The notes under the pieces are model-generated. The model had not been told where the DNA came from. It saw nothing but the letters and a program-made list of their open reading frames with translations, and did no database searches. Both the position numbers and the translations under genes were made by a program. This document shows, piece after piece, positions 17,160 to 25,473 of a stretch of 47,880 nt of DNA (position 1 is the stretch's first letter; the number at the start of each line of letters is the position of its first letter). Origin of the DNA: Luteolibacter sp. (GTDB lineage: Bacteria; Verrucomicrobiota; Verrucomicrobiia; Verrucomicrobiales; Akkermansiaceae); the NCBI GenBank assembly GCA_030828305.1, contig JAURCU010000005.1, positions 1 through 47,880 on the forward strand, in the 5' to 3' direction.

Positions 17160-18467
17160 TCACTGCAAACCGCAGCGCTGTAGTTTCTGGCGCAGTGTCC
17201 CCCGGTGCAGATTCATCGCGGCCGCAAGTCGGGTGGGCTTACGCTCAAAGCGCTCCATCAGATACTGGAGCATTTGCGCTTCGAGTTTCTGCAACAGCTC
17301 GTCATAGGAAACCTCTTCACTCGCCGAGAGCTCCTGAACGAGCCAGCGCTCGAGGGCCAATTCCAGCTCACTTCCGACCTCACAACCCACTGCAGCATCG
17401 GCCGACATCTCGCGCATGGCTTCTGGCAGGTGTGTCAGAAAAAGGGCACCTCCCCCACTCATTGACAAAGCGTAGTCGAGCACGTGCTTGAGTTCGCGCA
17501 CATTGCCCGGCCAATCGTGGGATTGAAGTGCTGCCATGACCGCCGGCGTGATTTCGGCAGCCTTGCCGTCTCCGAGCTTCATTGCGGCGAAGTAGTGGCA
17601 TAATGCCGGAATATCTCCGCTGCGCTCGCAAAGCGGTGGCATCGAAATACTACCCGGCTTCAGGGCGAAATAGAGATCTTCACGCAGGCGTCCTTGCTCG
17701 ACCCCCTCTACCGGATTCATGGACAAAGTCGCCAAGAACCTCAATGGACTCTCATTGGCGGCCTGCAGCCACTCGTATAAAACGCCTTGGGCAGCCGCAT
17801 TGAGCTGATCGAGATTCTCGAGAATCACACTACCCCCATGCCACTCGGGATTCGGATTCCAGCCTTCAAGTCTTGCCCCGTCCAACTCATGCACGGCACT
17901 GGATGATTGCCTGCCGTGACGGTGAATGAGACGCGCGGCAAGCGTTTTCCCGGAGCCACCCGGCCCCGAGATCAGCACGGGAAAGTCCCCGGATGCTGCA
18001 CGCGCAATACCGGTGAACACGTCGCGCAAGCAGGAGGCTGCACCAATCAGGCTAACCGGATCGCTTTCTGCCTGGGATGGCCCCTTTTGCTTCATCACCA
18101 ACGCGGGCTCGAGCAAGGCCTGAAGCTGGCGTTGGAACTCCTCCATGTTGAGAGGCTTGTTCATGTAGGCAGTCGCACCCTGCTTCTGCGAATCCAAGGC
18201 GTGCTGCAGAGTGGCATGGGCCGTAATCACCAGCACTGGCATGGTTGATCCGCTGCCACGAAGGGACTTCAAGACTTTCAGGCCACTCTCATCAGGCAGG
18301 CCGATATCGATCACCGCTGCGTGAAAGTCACCACACTTGAGCGCCTCTCGACCTGCCGCAGCCGACGCGACCAACTCTGGGCGATGCCCCATACGGGTCA
18401 CCAGCAACGATAGGGCCGAGCCCAGAGCATGCTCGTCCTCGATGATCAGGATGGACTTGGCTTTCAT
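17160..18467 (-). CDS. NtrC-family response regulator lacking the sigma54-contact loop
   Basis: This 435-residue protein has a receiver domain with phosphoacceptor Asp54 (AAVIDIGLPDESG), a conserved ITAHA and Lys in MNKPL. An AAA+ domain follows with Walker A GPGGSGKT near residue 170, and a C-terminal helix-turn-helix ends in RGTLRQKLQRCGLQ. Between Walker A and Walker B the segment is much shorter than usual: the GAFTGA loop that touches sigma54 is missing. The Walker B region reads GGSVILENLDQ where the family has G-T-L-F-L-D-E-I. Arginine-finger-like and sensor regions such as DWPGNVRELKHV remain. It probably acts as a sigma70-type regulator, like other GAFTGA-less NtrC relatives. Its start overlaps the kinase stop by four bases, so the two form one two-component pair. 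Confidence 0.9.
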   Translation of the reverse strand: MKAKSILIIEDEHALGSALSLLVTRMGHRPELVASAAAGREALKCGDFHAAVIDIGLPDESGLKVLKSLRGSGSTMPVLVITAHATLQHALDSQKQGATAYMNKPLNMEEFQRQLQALLEPALVMKQKGPSQAESDPVSLIGAASCLRDVFTGIARAASGDFPVLISGPGGSGKTLAARLIHRHGRQSSSAVHELDGARLEGWNPNPEWHGGSVILENLDQLNAAAQGVLYEWLQAANESPLRFLATLSMNPVEGVEQGRLREDLYFALKPGSISMPPLCERSGDIPALCHYFAAMKLGDGKAAEITPAVMAALQSHDWPGNVRELKHVLDYALSMSGGGALFLTHLPEAMREMSADAAVGCEVGSELELALERWLVQELSASEEVSYDELLQKLEAQMLQYLMERFERKPTRLAAAMNLHRGTLRQKLQRCGLQ

Positions 18468-19825
18468 GTGGAAGATCCATGGTGGGCCGGCGCCTTTCTT
18501 AATTCAACCCTGATGCACGCGCCGCCCGATTCAAGGTTTCCGAACTCAAGAGAGCCACCGTGCGCCTGACAGATTTCAGTCGCCACTGCCAGACCAAGCC
18601 CAAGACCTCCCTCACGTTCCGAGAAGAAGGGCTTGCCCGCGCCCTCGAGTGCTTGCGCGCTGAACCCCCCTCCCTCATCACGCACCTTCACTTCGATCTT
18701 CTCTGGCTGCTGTTTGACTTCGAGCTCAACCCGCCCCCCGGAAGGCATGGCCTGAATGGCGTTGAGAACCAAATTGGTAAAGACCTGATGGAGCCGATGG
18801 TGGTCTGCCTGCAGAAGCACCTTTCCGCTCTCGGGAACCACCATATCCAATTGCACATGCATGTGGGCGGCTTGGGGCTCCATCACTTCAAGCACTTCGC
18901 GCAGCAAGGCCACCAGATCCATCTCGGAAGTTTTCGGGGGCTCGGGCCGGCACAAAAGCATCCATTGGCTGACGAGGTTTTCCAGACGCGCTGCCTCCCT
19001 GAGAATGAGTTCACGCGATTTGGACATGGCCGCCACGTCGGCCGCATCGAGCAGTTCGGCATGAAGCCGGATGGCTGCAGCCGGATTGCGGATCTCGTGG
19101 GCAATGCCCGCCGCCATGCGTCCCAACAAAGCCAGGCGCTCCGCTTGACGCCGCCGCTCCCGTTCATCTCCCAGACTCTGATGGGTGTCCTCCAGCACAC
19201 GTGCCAAAGAGCCGATTTCATCGCGGCGATGGGTGGGCAAGGCCGGCAATGCCTTTTGGGTTCCGACAATGGGAAGCGCTTTCACCAGTTCTTGCAATGG
19301 CAGGCTGATCCAACGTGAGAGAACAAAGCCCAAGGCGATGGAAAGCGCCCAGAAAAAGCCGACTGCGTACCAAGCCTCTCCACCAAGACTTTTAAGCCCT
19401 TGGAATCGCTGCTCGCGCAGAAAGATCATCTGCATACCAGCGGCATCCGCAAAGCCGACCGCAAGGCGACCGTCGGCAAGTTGGATGACCCGGCCATCCA
19501 GTGGCATGTCCAGAGCGGCAGCTGGCAGCGTTTCGAGCGGAGGTCCCAGCAAAAAATCCCTGGCGGGATCCCGGAAATACACCTCGGCTCCCAGCACTTC
19601 ACTCAGGCGGCTCGCGATTTGCTGGTTCTTGGAGAGGCGCGCACGCTCCATGAACTCAGCATTCACCCGCGCCAATTCCGCGAAGGCATCCTGCTCTTCG
19701 GCACGCTGACGGCTCTCAAAAACCAATAGCAACCCGACGCTGCCCAGCACGACAAAAAGAGCGAAGGCCAGAGGGACCCAGACCCCCAAGCTCCTGGAGG
19801 GACGCTCGTCGCTGCTCTTCATCAC
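18464..19825 (-). CDS. Membrane sensor histidine kinase
   Basis: This 453-residue protein has two membrane helices (about residues 14-35 and 150-172) around a periplasmic sensor region of about 110 residues. The sensor has no recognisable ligand fold. A HAMP linker follows, then the dimerisation helix with His243 in AAGIAHEIRNPAAAI. The ATPase domain has an N box (FTNLVLNAIQAMP), G1 (VRDEGGGF), an F box region (GKPFFSEREGG) and G2 (GLGLGLAV). All residues expected for autophosphorylation are present. The partner is the NtrC-like regulator encoded immediately downstream with a four-base overlap. The pair lies between the TonB energy-transduction genes and two receptors, so it probably senses metal or chelate status or envelope state. 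That input is inference. Confidence 0.93.
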   Translation of the reverse strand: MMKSSDERPSRSLGVWVPLAFALFVVLGSVGLLLVFESRQRAEEQDAFAELARVNAEFMERARLSKNQQIASRLSEVLGAEVYFRDPARDFLLGPPLETLPAAALDMPLDGRVIQLADGRLAVGFADAAGMQMIFLREQRFQGLKSLGGEAWYAVGFFWALSIALGFVLSRWISLPLQELVKALPIVGTQKALPALPTHRRDEIGSLARVLEDTHQSLGDERERRRQAERLALLGRMAAGIAHEIRNPAAAIRLHAELLDAADVAAMSKSRELILREAARLENLVSQWMLLCRPEPPKTSEMDLVALLREVLEVMEPQAAHMHVQLDMVVPESGKVLLQADHHRLHQVFTNLVLNAIQAMPSGGRVELEVKQQPEKIEVKVRDEGGGFSAQALEGAGKPFFSEREGGLGLGLAVATEICQAHGGSLEFGNLESGGACIRVELRKAPAHHGSST

Positions 19826-19860
19826 TCATGCACATCCCATGAATCGGGAAATTCATCAAG

Positions 19861-19889
19861 CAAAGGCTTGGAGCCCTGCTGCGGGGCTC
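19861..19889 (-). promoter_or_regulatory. Double hairpin between the TPR and kinase genes
   Basis: On the minus strand, just after the TPR gene stop, GAGCCC and GGGCTC arms form a hairpin. It is followed directly by CAAGC-CTTT-GCTTG. There is no T-tract, so it may be an RNA-stability or attenuation element within the operon, not a full terminator. Confidence 0.4.
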
Positions 19890-19893
19890 AGTT

Positions 19894-21261
19894 CTAGCGA
19901 CTGGCCTCCAACGTGCGGCGCAGGGCGTTGCGATACGCCTCGAGATCCGCATCAGACTGGATTTGCAAAGCCTTGTCCAGAGACTCCAAGGCGGCTTCAT
20001 ATCGACCCTGCTTGGCGCGCAAGTTGGTCAGTGCGCGGTAGGCCTCAAAAGTCCACTCGGCATCCGCTGCCGCGCGCTCGATGAGCAATTCGGCCGCCGC
20101 CTGCTGGCCACTGGCAGCTAGCAGGCGGGCGTAGACCAGAAGAGCCTCTCCGTCAGTGGGATCCTCGGTGGTAAGGGTTTTGAGCAACTGGATACCAGCC
20201 TCGGGGTCTTGCTTGGACTCGATCAGATACCTGGCCTTGGCCAAACGCAGCGCACGGCTTTGCTGCTTGGCGGGCACCCGGTCGAGCAGCCCCTTGGCCA
20301 GCAACCATTGCTGCTGCACCACGGCAATCTGGAACAGGCGCAGCATGGCATTCTCACCCGGCTTCTCTTGCCTCTCGAAGGCTGACTCCATCACCTTCAC
20401 GGACTCCTCCACTCGGCCACCCCCCAGATGCAATTCGGCAAGCAAGAGAATGGGGTCCGCGCCCAGCGTTCCAAGACGATGCGCCATCTCGAGCGCCTTG
20501 GCGGCCTGGTCCTGTTGTTCGAGCTGCAAGTGGATATTCGCTTTGAGCACTGCATAAGAAGCCTCGAGCGGGCGCTTGCGAATCACCTCGTCGAGCAGCG
20601 CTGCCGCCTCCTCGCGCTGATCCAACTGCTGCATGCATTGAGCAATGCCCGCCGACCATTCGGTGACATTCGGCTCGGTGAGTTGCGCCAGGCGGTAGGC
20701 CTGCATGGCACTCGCAAACTCTCCGCGACTCAGTCGGCAGTATCCCAGAAGCCCATAGGTTAGACCTTCAGAGTCACCCAGACGCACCGCCTCTCCCAGA
20801 TGCTCCAGCGCCTTGTCCCAGTCCTCCTTGCGCACCCGGGCCAGACCCAGATTGCGATGGGCTCGGCGAAAGGAAGGGTATGCCTTAATCGCCGCCTCGA
20901 AGGAGGCAACGGCCTTGTCCAGCTGCCCCTCTTCGAGCTGAAGGTTGGCAAGGTTGAAGGTCAGTGCCGCTGAGTTCTTGGTCAATGAACTCTCCGCCAA
21001 AAGCTTGATGGCTTGCTCGCGTTTTTCATCCGCCATCAGTTGCTGCAACTCCACCAGCAGCGCACGCTCTTCACTGGTGATGGATGGCTCGATGCGCGCC
21101 TCAATGCGGTAGGAGCCATTGAAGGCCTTAAGAAAGGCGGGATCCTTCCAATAGCTGGCGGAAATCGGCAAGGGCTCCACCGCCATGGCCAGCGCAGCGA
21201 GGCCCTGCAGCAAAGCGAGGCCGTGCAGCAAGACAGTGGTGTTGGAAGAGCGGGACATCAT
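19894..21261 (-). CDS. Exported tetratricopeptide-repeat protein of the TonB operon
   Basis: This 455-residue protein begins with a signal peptide (residues about 1-28, ending near LAALAMAVEP). It then consists almost entirely of about ten TPR units, with typical helix pairs such as NLANLQLEEGQLDKAVASFEAA and YRALTNLRAKQGRYEAALESL. A periplasmic TPR protein is a known last member of TonB2-type operons that also contain DUF3450 and TtpC, and this gene has that position. It overlaps the tonB stop by four bases, so it is translationally coupled. Its likely job is protein contact within the energy-transduction complex or with receptors. No catalytic motif is present. Confidence 0.87.
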   Translation of the reverse strand: MMSRSSNTTVLLHGLALLQGLAALAMAVEPLPISASYWKDPAFLKAFNGSYRIEARIEPSITSEERALLVELQQLMADEKREQAIKLLAESSLTKNSAALTFNLANLQLEEGQLDKAVASFEAAIKAYPSFRRAHRNLGLARVRKEDWDKALEHLGEAVRLGDSEGLTYGLLGYCRLSRGEFASAMQAYRLAQLTEPNVTEWSAGIAQCMQQLDQREEAAALLDEVIRKRPLEASYAVLKANIHLQLEQQDQAAKALEMAHRLGTLGADPILLLAELHLGGGRVEESVKVMESAFERQEKPGENAMLRLFQIAVVQQQWLLAKGLLDRVPAKQQSRALRLAKARYLIESKQDPEAGIQLLKTLTTEDPTDGEALLVYARLLAASGQQAAAELLIERAAADAEWTFEAYRALTNLRAKQGRYEAALESLDKALQIQSDADLEAYRNALRRTLEASR

Positions 21262-21938
21262 CTCTCAATGGTAATGGGCCAGCGCATGAGGGCCTTGACG
21301 GCCTTACCACGGCGTTGGGGCGGGGTGAAACGGGCAGGACCCGCCACCCGGCGTGCGGCAGCGACGAGTTCCTGATGGGTGGAGGACACCACGCGGCGCA
21401 CGAGCACCCCACCCTTGGTGTCGATTTCGACTTCCAGCACCACCGTGCCGCGAGTCACGCCGCGGCGGGCCAGTGAGCTGGGAAAGACAGCCGAGCCATG
21501 CGACAGCAGGCGCGGGATGCCGTCCAAGTCGCGGGTTTGGTAATACGAGGGCGGCGAAGGCGGGCGCACGGGCTGGCGCACCGGACTCGGCGCGGGCTCT
21601 TGCACTGTCGGCAGGGGTGGCGGGGCCAGATCGGCAAAGAAGTTCTCCACCGGGGCCTTGATGTCCATCGGTAAGTCCGCCTTGGGCAGGGGCACGCGCG
21701 CCAGATCCGGCAAAGCGCTGATCTGGGTCAGGGCTGGGGGTGGTGGCGGCGGAATCACCTCGGGCGGGGGCTCCTCCTCCGGGGATGGTGCGGGCAGGGT
21801 AATGGTGGCGAGCTCCACCTCGCGAACAGTCAGGTCAGCCACCTCGAAAGTCGTATTGAAAAGCCGCGAGAAGCCAAGGATCGCGAGCATGGCAAGCGAA
21901 CCGGCGATGCCGAGCATGATGGCGCGGGTGTTGAGCAT
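21258..21938 (-). CDS. tonB: TonB energy transducer
   Basis: The 226-residue protein has one N-terminal membrane helix (about residues 7-26). A proline-rich periplasmic spacer follows (EEEPPPEVIPPPPPPA near 55-70 and PAPSPVRQPVRPPSPPS near 115-131). The C-terminal TonB domain spans about residues 145-226 (RGVTRGTVVLEVEIDTKGG, then AARRVAGPARFTPPQRRGKAV). The usual YP before the domain is FPSS here. It delivers energy from the ExbB/ExbD proton channel to outer-membrane receptors, two of which are encoded downstream. Its start overlaps the exbD stop in a TAATG. The family and role are secure. Whether it serves only the two receptors here or others in the genome is not known. Confidence 0.93.
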   Translation of the reverse strand: MLNTRAIMLGIAGSLAMLAILGFSRLFNTTFEVADLTVREVELATITLPAPSPEEEPPPEVIPPPPPPALTQISALPDLARVPLPKADLPMDIKAPVENFFADLAPPPLPTVQEPAPSPVRQPVRPPSPPSYYQTRDLDGIPRLLSHGSAVFPSSLARRGVTRGTVVLEVEIDTKGGVLVRRVVSSTHQELVAAARRVAGPARFTPPQRRGKAVKALMRWPITIER

Positions 21939-22342
21939 TATCTTTCGGTGGCGAGGGAAACAAATTCAGCACCGGCCAGCTTGGCGGCGTCGATGACCTT
22001 GACGGTGGACTCGGTAGGGGCAGCCGCATCGGCGCGAATCACCACCGGACTATCGGGGTTCTCCTCCAGCAAGGCGGCAACCACGGCGCGCACGCCGTCG
22101 AAACCAATTTCGCGACCCCCATGCCAGACGCGCGACTCGTCGGTGACGGCGATCAGGATGGCTTGGCGATCCAGCTCATCGGCGGAGGCCGCCCGCGGCT
22201 TGGAGACTTCCACTCCGGTCTCCTTCACAAAGACCGTGGTCACGATGAAAAAAATGAGCAGCAGAAACACCACATCAATCAGTGGCGAGATATCGATCCC
22301 GCTGCTGTTCTCCGTCAAGATGCTATGGCGGAACCTTCTCAT
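21938..22342 (-). CDS. exbD: ExbD proton-channel subunit
   Basis: This 134-residue protein has the family layout: a short cytoplasmic tail, one membrane helix and a small periplasmic domain. The essential aspartate is Asp23 in ISPLIDVVFLLLIFFIVTT. The periplasmic part contains VVIRADAAAPTESTVKVIDAA, the usual conserved segment. With ExbB it forms the proton-motive-force motor for TonB. It overlaps the upstream exbB stop by four bases and the tonB start by one base, so the three products are likely made in fixed ratio. Confidence 0.95.
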   Translation of the reverse strand: MRRFRHSILTENSSGIDISPLIDVVFLLLIFFIVTTVFVKETGVEVSKPRAASADELDRQAILIAVTDESRVWHGGREIGFDGVRAVVAALLEENPDSPVVIRADAAAPTESTVKVIDAAKLAGAEFVSLATER

Positions 22343-22899
22343 GACTGGGGATCTGCTGCAACCTCGGCGAGTTTGGCATGCAGTTGCTGTTGAAGTTCGA
22401 GATGCACGCTCTGGGTGCGACGCTTGAGAAGTCCGAGCAGGAAGGCGGCGGGAATCGCAATGACCAAACCGGCCTGGGTGGTCACCAGCGCCTTGGAAAT
22501 ACCCGTGGAAACCGTGTCGATGGGCGCGGCATTGCCGATGGCCATGCCCGAGAAAGTGATCAGCATGCCGAGCACGGTTCCCATCAAGCCGATGAGAGGT
22601 GCGGTGGAAACCAGCACCGCCACAAAAGGCAGGCGGCGTTCAATGCGCGCCATCTGGTCGAGCTCCATGGCGGCGTAGGAACGCTGGATTTCACGGCGGT
22701 CAGGAGCGGTCTGCTGCCAGGGAAGTGCCTTATCGACCCGCTTCGAGTGTATCCAGGTTTGAGCGGCCACTTCTCTTTGGGTCTCAGCCAACATCATCCA
22801 CAGCTTGTAGAGGATGGCGTAAATCGCCACCGCCAACATCAACAAGGCCCACAGGGTGGCGCCGCCCTCGTGCAGGGTCTGTTCAATGGCATTGATCAT
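22339..22899 (-). CDS. exbB: ExbB-type proton-channel subunit (short form)
   Basis: The 186-residue protein has three membrane segments: one near the N-terminus (LWALLMLAVAIYAILYKLW) and two forming the MotA/TolQ/ExbB core. The core carries the conserved APLIGLMGTVLGM (about residues 100-112) and GISKALVTTQAGLVIAIPA (about 133-151). It pairs with ExbD to conduct protons and energise TonB. It is one of two ExbB-like proteins in the operon; the other is the larger TtpC-like protein encoded upstream, whose stop it overlaps by four bases. The short length is typical of ExbB2 in TonB2 systems. Confidence 0.93.
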   Translation of the reverse strand: MINAIEQTLHEGGATLWALLMLAVAIYAILYKLWMMLAETQREVAAQTWIHSKRVDKALPWQQTAPDRREIQRSYAAMELDQMARIERRLPFVAVLVSTAPLIGLMGTVLGMLITFSGMAIGNAAPIDTVSTGISKALVTTQAGLVIAIPAAFLLGLLKRRTQSVHLELQQQLHAKLAEVAADPQS

Positions 22900-24287
22900 G
22901 ACGGATCGGTGGGTTTCGAACGTAAGCCGTTGACGAAGGACAGGCCCAAACGCTCGGTGTTTTGCACGATACCCTGCGCACGTCGTGACAGGAATGCGTG
23001 GATGATCAGTGCGGGAATGGCCACCACCAGACCAAAGAGTGTGGTGATGAGTGCCTCGGAAATGCCACCGGCCAGGGGCTTGGGATCTCCGGAGCCGAAG
23101 AGCGTGATCAGATTGAAAGTCGAGATCATGCCTGAAACCGTACCGAGGAGCCCCAGCAGGGGCGCGGTGGCCGCAGTGATGGCAATCACCGGCAGCAGGG
23201 TCGAGACCTTGGACTGCACGCCCATGAGTTGTTCATAAAGGGTTTCCTCCACCAGGTCGGGCGAATGCTGGGAGGTATTGACCAACTTGACCATGACCTC
23301 GCCCGCCGGGTGATGGCGCTCGCCGGCAATCTGCAGGGCCTTCTCGGAGTCCTTGGTGCGAAGAGTCGCAAGGATGGCGGTGACCCAGGCGTCTGTGGGC
23401 TCACGGAAGCGGGCAAACTGCAGCAACTTGATGACCCCGAAGATGGTCGAGACGAGGGCCAGAAGAAGTATCGGCCAGATCCACAACCCACCCTTTCGAA
23501 TGAGCTCCATCGGCCCTCCGCGCAATTTCTCCAGCGCCCGCGCATTGCCACCACTGGGATCAATCTCAATGTCCACGCTCTGGCCCTTGAGCAGGCTGGC
23601 GATGGTCTTGGCATCACCCGAAACAAAAAGTGGGACTTGTCCTGAATGGGAATCGATTACCTCGCCCCCCTTGCTGCCATCCTTGCTCAGGAAGTAGGAG
23701 ACCGGGCCAAAGGAAGCGAGTGTGCCGCGGGTGATCTTGCCCTCTTCATCCACCGCTTCTCCTTCCAATGAGGAACCACCGAGCAGGGCCTCCATGCGTG
23801 CCATGGAGGCGTCGAGGACGGCGAGCCGGGCTTCGAGGGTTTCGGCCTCGCCACCGCTCGCGCTGAGCAAGCTTTCATCGTTGACGCCCAGTGGCGTCGA
23901 ACCCGGCTTGGCCAGGGTCTCGACCTTGAGGGCATGATCCTTGAGCAGACCCGCAAGGTAATTGGCGTGCTGTTTGCGAGTCGATAGATCGCGTTGCAGG
24001 ATGCGCAGTTCGCGCTGGCGGTCCTCCTCGCCCATGCGCGCGATGCGCAGTAGGCGACGTTTCTCGCTGAGCTCCTGCTCCACCACGTGGAACTCAGCGG
24101 AGAGCTTGGGCTTCTCGGCAGCAATTTGCGTGCGGGTCTTGTCGATTTTGGCAATGGCTGCCTTGAGGTCAGCCTGGGTGCGACTCAGCGCCTGGTTCAC
24201 CTCATCCTGCGCATGCAGACCACCCACACTGATCATCAGCGCGAGCAGGCAAGGCAGTTGGAAGCGTCGTTTCATCAAAGGCATCAA
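22896..24287 (-). CDS. TtpC-like long MotA/TolQ/ExbB protein
   Basis: This 463-residue protein starts with a signal peptide (ending near GGLHAQDE). A long periplasmic coiled coil covers about residues 25-120, resembling DUF3450, and a mixed periplasmic domain follows. The C-terminal ExbB-like membrane domain starts near residue 265 (GLWIWPILLLALVSTIFGVIK). It has the core motifs APLLGLLGTVSGMI and GGISEALITTLFGLVVAIPA. This matches TtpC, described in Vibrio and Shewanella as an extra component needed by TonB2 systems for some siderophores. It overlaps the DUF3450 gene and exbB by four bases each. The family assignment is good; the specific requirement in this organism is inferred. Confidence 0.88.
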   Translation of the reverse strand: MMPLMKRRFQLPCLLALMISVGGLHAQDEVNQALSRTQADLKAAIAKIDKTRTQIAAEKPKLSAEFHVVEQELSEKRRLLRIARMGEEDRQRELRILQRDLSTRKQHANYLAGLLKDHALKVETLAKPGSTPLGVNDESLLSASGGEAETLEARLAVLDASMARMEALLGGSSLEGEAVDEEGKITRGTLASFGPVSYFLSKDGSKGGEVIDSHSGQVPLFVSGDAKTIASLLKGQSVDIEIDPSGGNARALEKLRGGPMELIRKGGLWIWPILLLALVSTIFGVIKLLQFARFREPTDAWVTAILATLRTKDSEKALQIAGERHHPAGEVMVKLVNTSQHSPDLVEETLYEQLMGVQSKVSTLLPVIAITAATAPLLGLLGTVSGMISTFNLITLFGSGDPKPLAGGISEALITTLFGLVVAIPALIIHAFLSRRAQGIVQNTERLGLSFVNGLRSKPTDPS

Positions 24288-25057
24288 TCGAGTTTGAGCG
24301 GCAGGGTGACCGTGGCGGGCGGGCGCTTTTTGTCCATGGTGTCAAAAGCATCGACCAGCTCGTCGCGGATTGCGGCTTGGCTCTCCCAGATCCAGCCCTC
24401 GGCACTGGGACGACCGACACCCGCCTTGCTGCCCTGGTCCATGTAGTAGGCCTGGGCCAAGCCGAGATAGAGCACTTGCACCTCACTGCCCTCGTGCACC
24501 TCGATGCTACGGGTCATGCGGCGGTTGAATTGCTCGGCCTTGGAGAGCAATGCCAACATGGCTTGCAGGGCGTCGCTCGGCTCATTTTGCTTGAACCCCT
24601 CGCGTGGCTCGGCGTTGGCCCCCCATTGTTTGAGTAGGGTCAGTTCAGCCTCCACTTCAACGAGCAGCGGCTTGGGAAAGGCGGCACTGAGTTTGATCAA
24701 GCGTGGCAGGTTGCGAGCGATGGCTTCCGCGCTCAGTCGGCGCGCCTGCTTGAGCGCTTCGATTTGCTCTTCCATGTCCTCGGTCTGGCTTTCATGAGCT
24801 GGAGCCGTCTTGCCGGCCTTGGCCAGTTCCTCATCGAGCAGTTGAATTTCGCGCCGGTGGAGTTCGAGCAGATTGGCGAAGGAGGCTTTCTTCGCCTCCC
24901 AGTCCGCACGTTCCTTGGACTCCAGGGTCTGGACGTCAACCAGCTTGGAAATGGCCTCCCGAAACTCCGCAAATTTTGCTTCATCGGCAGTCTTTTGAGC
25001 CCCACTGCTGGGCAGTGAGGAGACGAAAATTCCCATAATATATGGTAAAAAACGCAT
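24284..25057 (-). CDS. DUF3450 exported coiled-coil protein, first gene of the TonB operon
   Basis: I chose ATG 25057, giving 257 residues with a plausible signal peptide (MRFLPYIMGIFVSSLPSSGAQ). The longer frame from 25222 would run through the palindromic operator and has unconvincing sequence. The mature protein is a helical coiled coil in its first half (residues about 25-100), then an alpha-rich C-terminal half ending in PPATVTLPLKLD, with the segment QAYYMDQGSKAGVGRP that is typical of DUF3450. This family regularly precedes ttpC-exbB-exbD-tonB. Its function is unknown; a periplasmic partner of TtpC is likely because TtpC carries a similar coil. A 17-bp palindrome lies 22 bp upstream of the start, so the operon is probably repressor-controlled. 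Confidence 0.85.
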   Translation of the reverse strand: MRFLPYIMGIFVSSLPSSGAQKTADEAKFAEFREAISKLVDVQTLESKERADWEAKKASFANLLELHRREIQLLDEELAKAGKTAPAHESQTEDMEEQIEALKQARRLSAEAIARNLPRLIKLSAAFPKPLLVEVEAELTLLKQWGANAEPREGFKQNEPSDALQAMLALLSKAEQFNRRMTRSIEVHEGSEVQVLYLGLAQAYYMDQGSKAGVGRPSAEGWIWESQAAIRDELVDAFDTMDKKRPPATVTLPLKLD

Positions 25058-25078
25058 GGAAAGCTTAAGGATCACTTG

Positions 25079-25095
25079 TTGAGAAGCTGTCTCAA
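25079..25095. promoter_or_regulatory. Fur-like palindromic operator upstream of the DUF3450-TonB operon
   Basis: TTGAGAAGCTGTCTCAA has 6-bp perfect arms (TTGAGA and TCTCAA) around a 5-base centre. It lies 22 bp before the ATG at 25057 and has the same arms and total length as the palindrome at 14836-14852 before the FecA-like gene. Only these two copies were noticed in the window, both at metal-uptake genes. Confidence 0.68.
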
Positions 25096-25473
25096 AAGGA
25101 AGGAAGGTGTCCTCCACATGCCCAAAATAGTCAAACCCAAAGTCCCTCTGGACGAAGTCTGTCCACGCGATGGAAGCTGATGGACGAATGCTGTTCATGG
25201 CTGACAGAATTGCACGCCTCATGGGAGGGCTCAGTCCTGCTCAAATCACTGAGTTGGTCGGAAACTCGATACCCAAGCCATATTTTTGCGTCCTGCTCCC
25301 AAACTCAAACAGTTACATGCGCGATAGATCCTGTGGTCATGAACCGCCGCTGCAATCAGGCGACGCGTAGCGCCGTGTCTTGATCCACACCGACCAGTCG
25401 CATGGCAATCGTGTGCTCATGCGATATGCCCAGCATTTGGCGGATGCTCCAAGCCTACTGACAACTTGAAAAG
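25096..25473. other. Non-coding gap with possible short coding remnant
   Basis: This gap lies between the operator of the leftward TonB operon and a small rightward gene. It should hold the TonB operon promoter, but no pair of good -35/-10 boxes stands out. On the minus strand near 25370-25460 a 30-codon open stretch reads like protein (IRQMLGISHEHTIAMRL) yet has no proper start, so it may be a gene remnant. No RNA gene or repeat was found. Confidence 0.35.
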
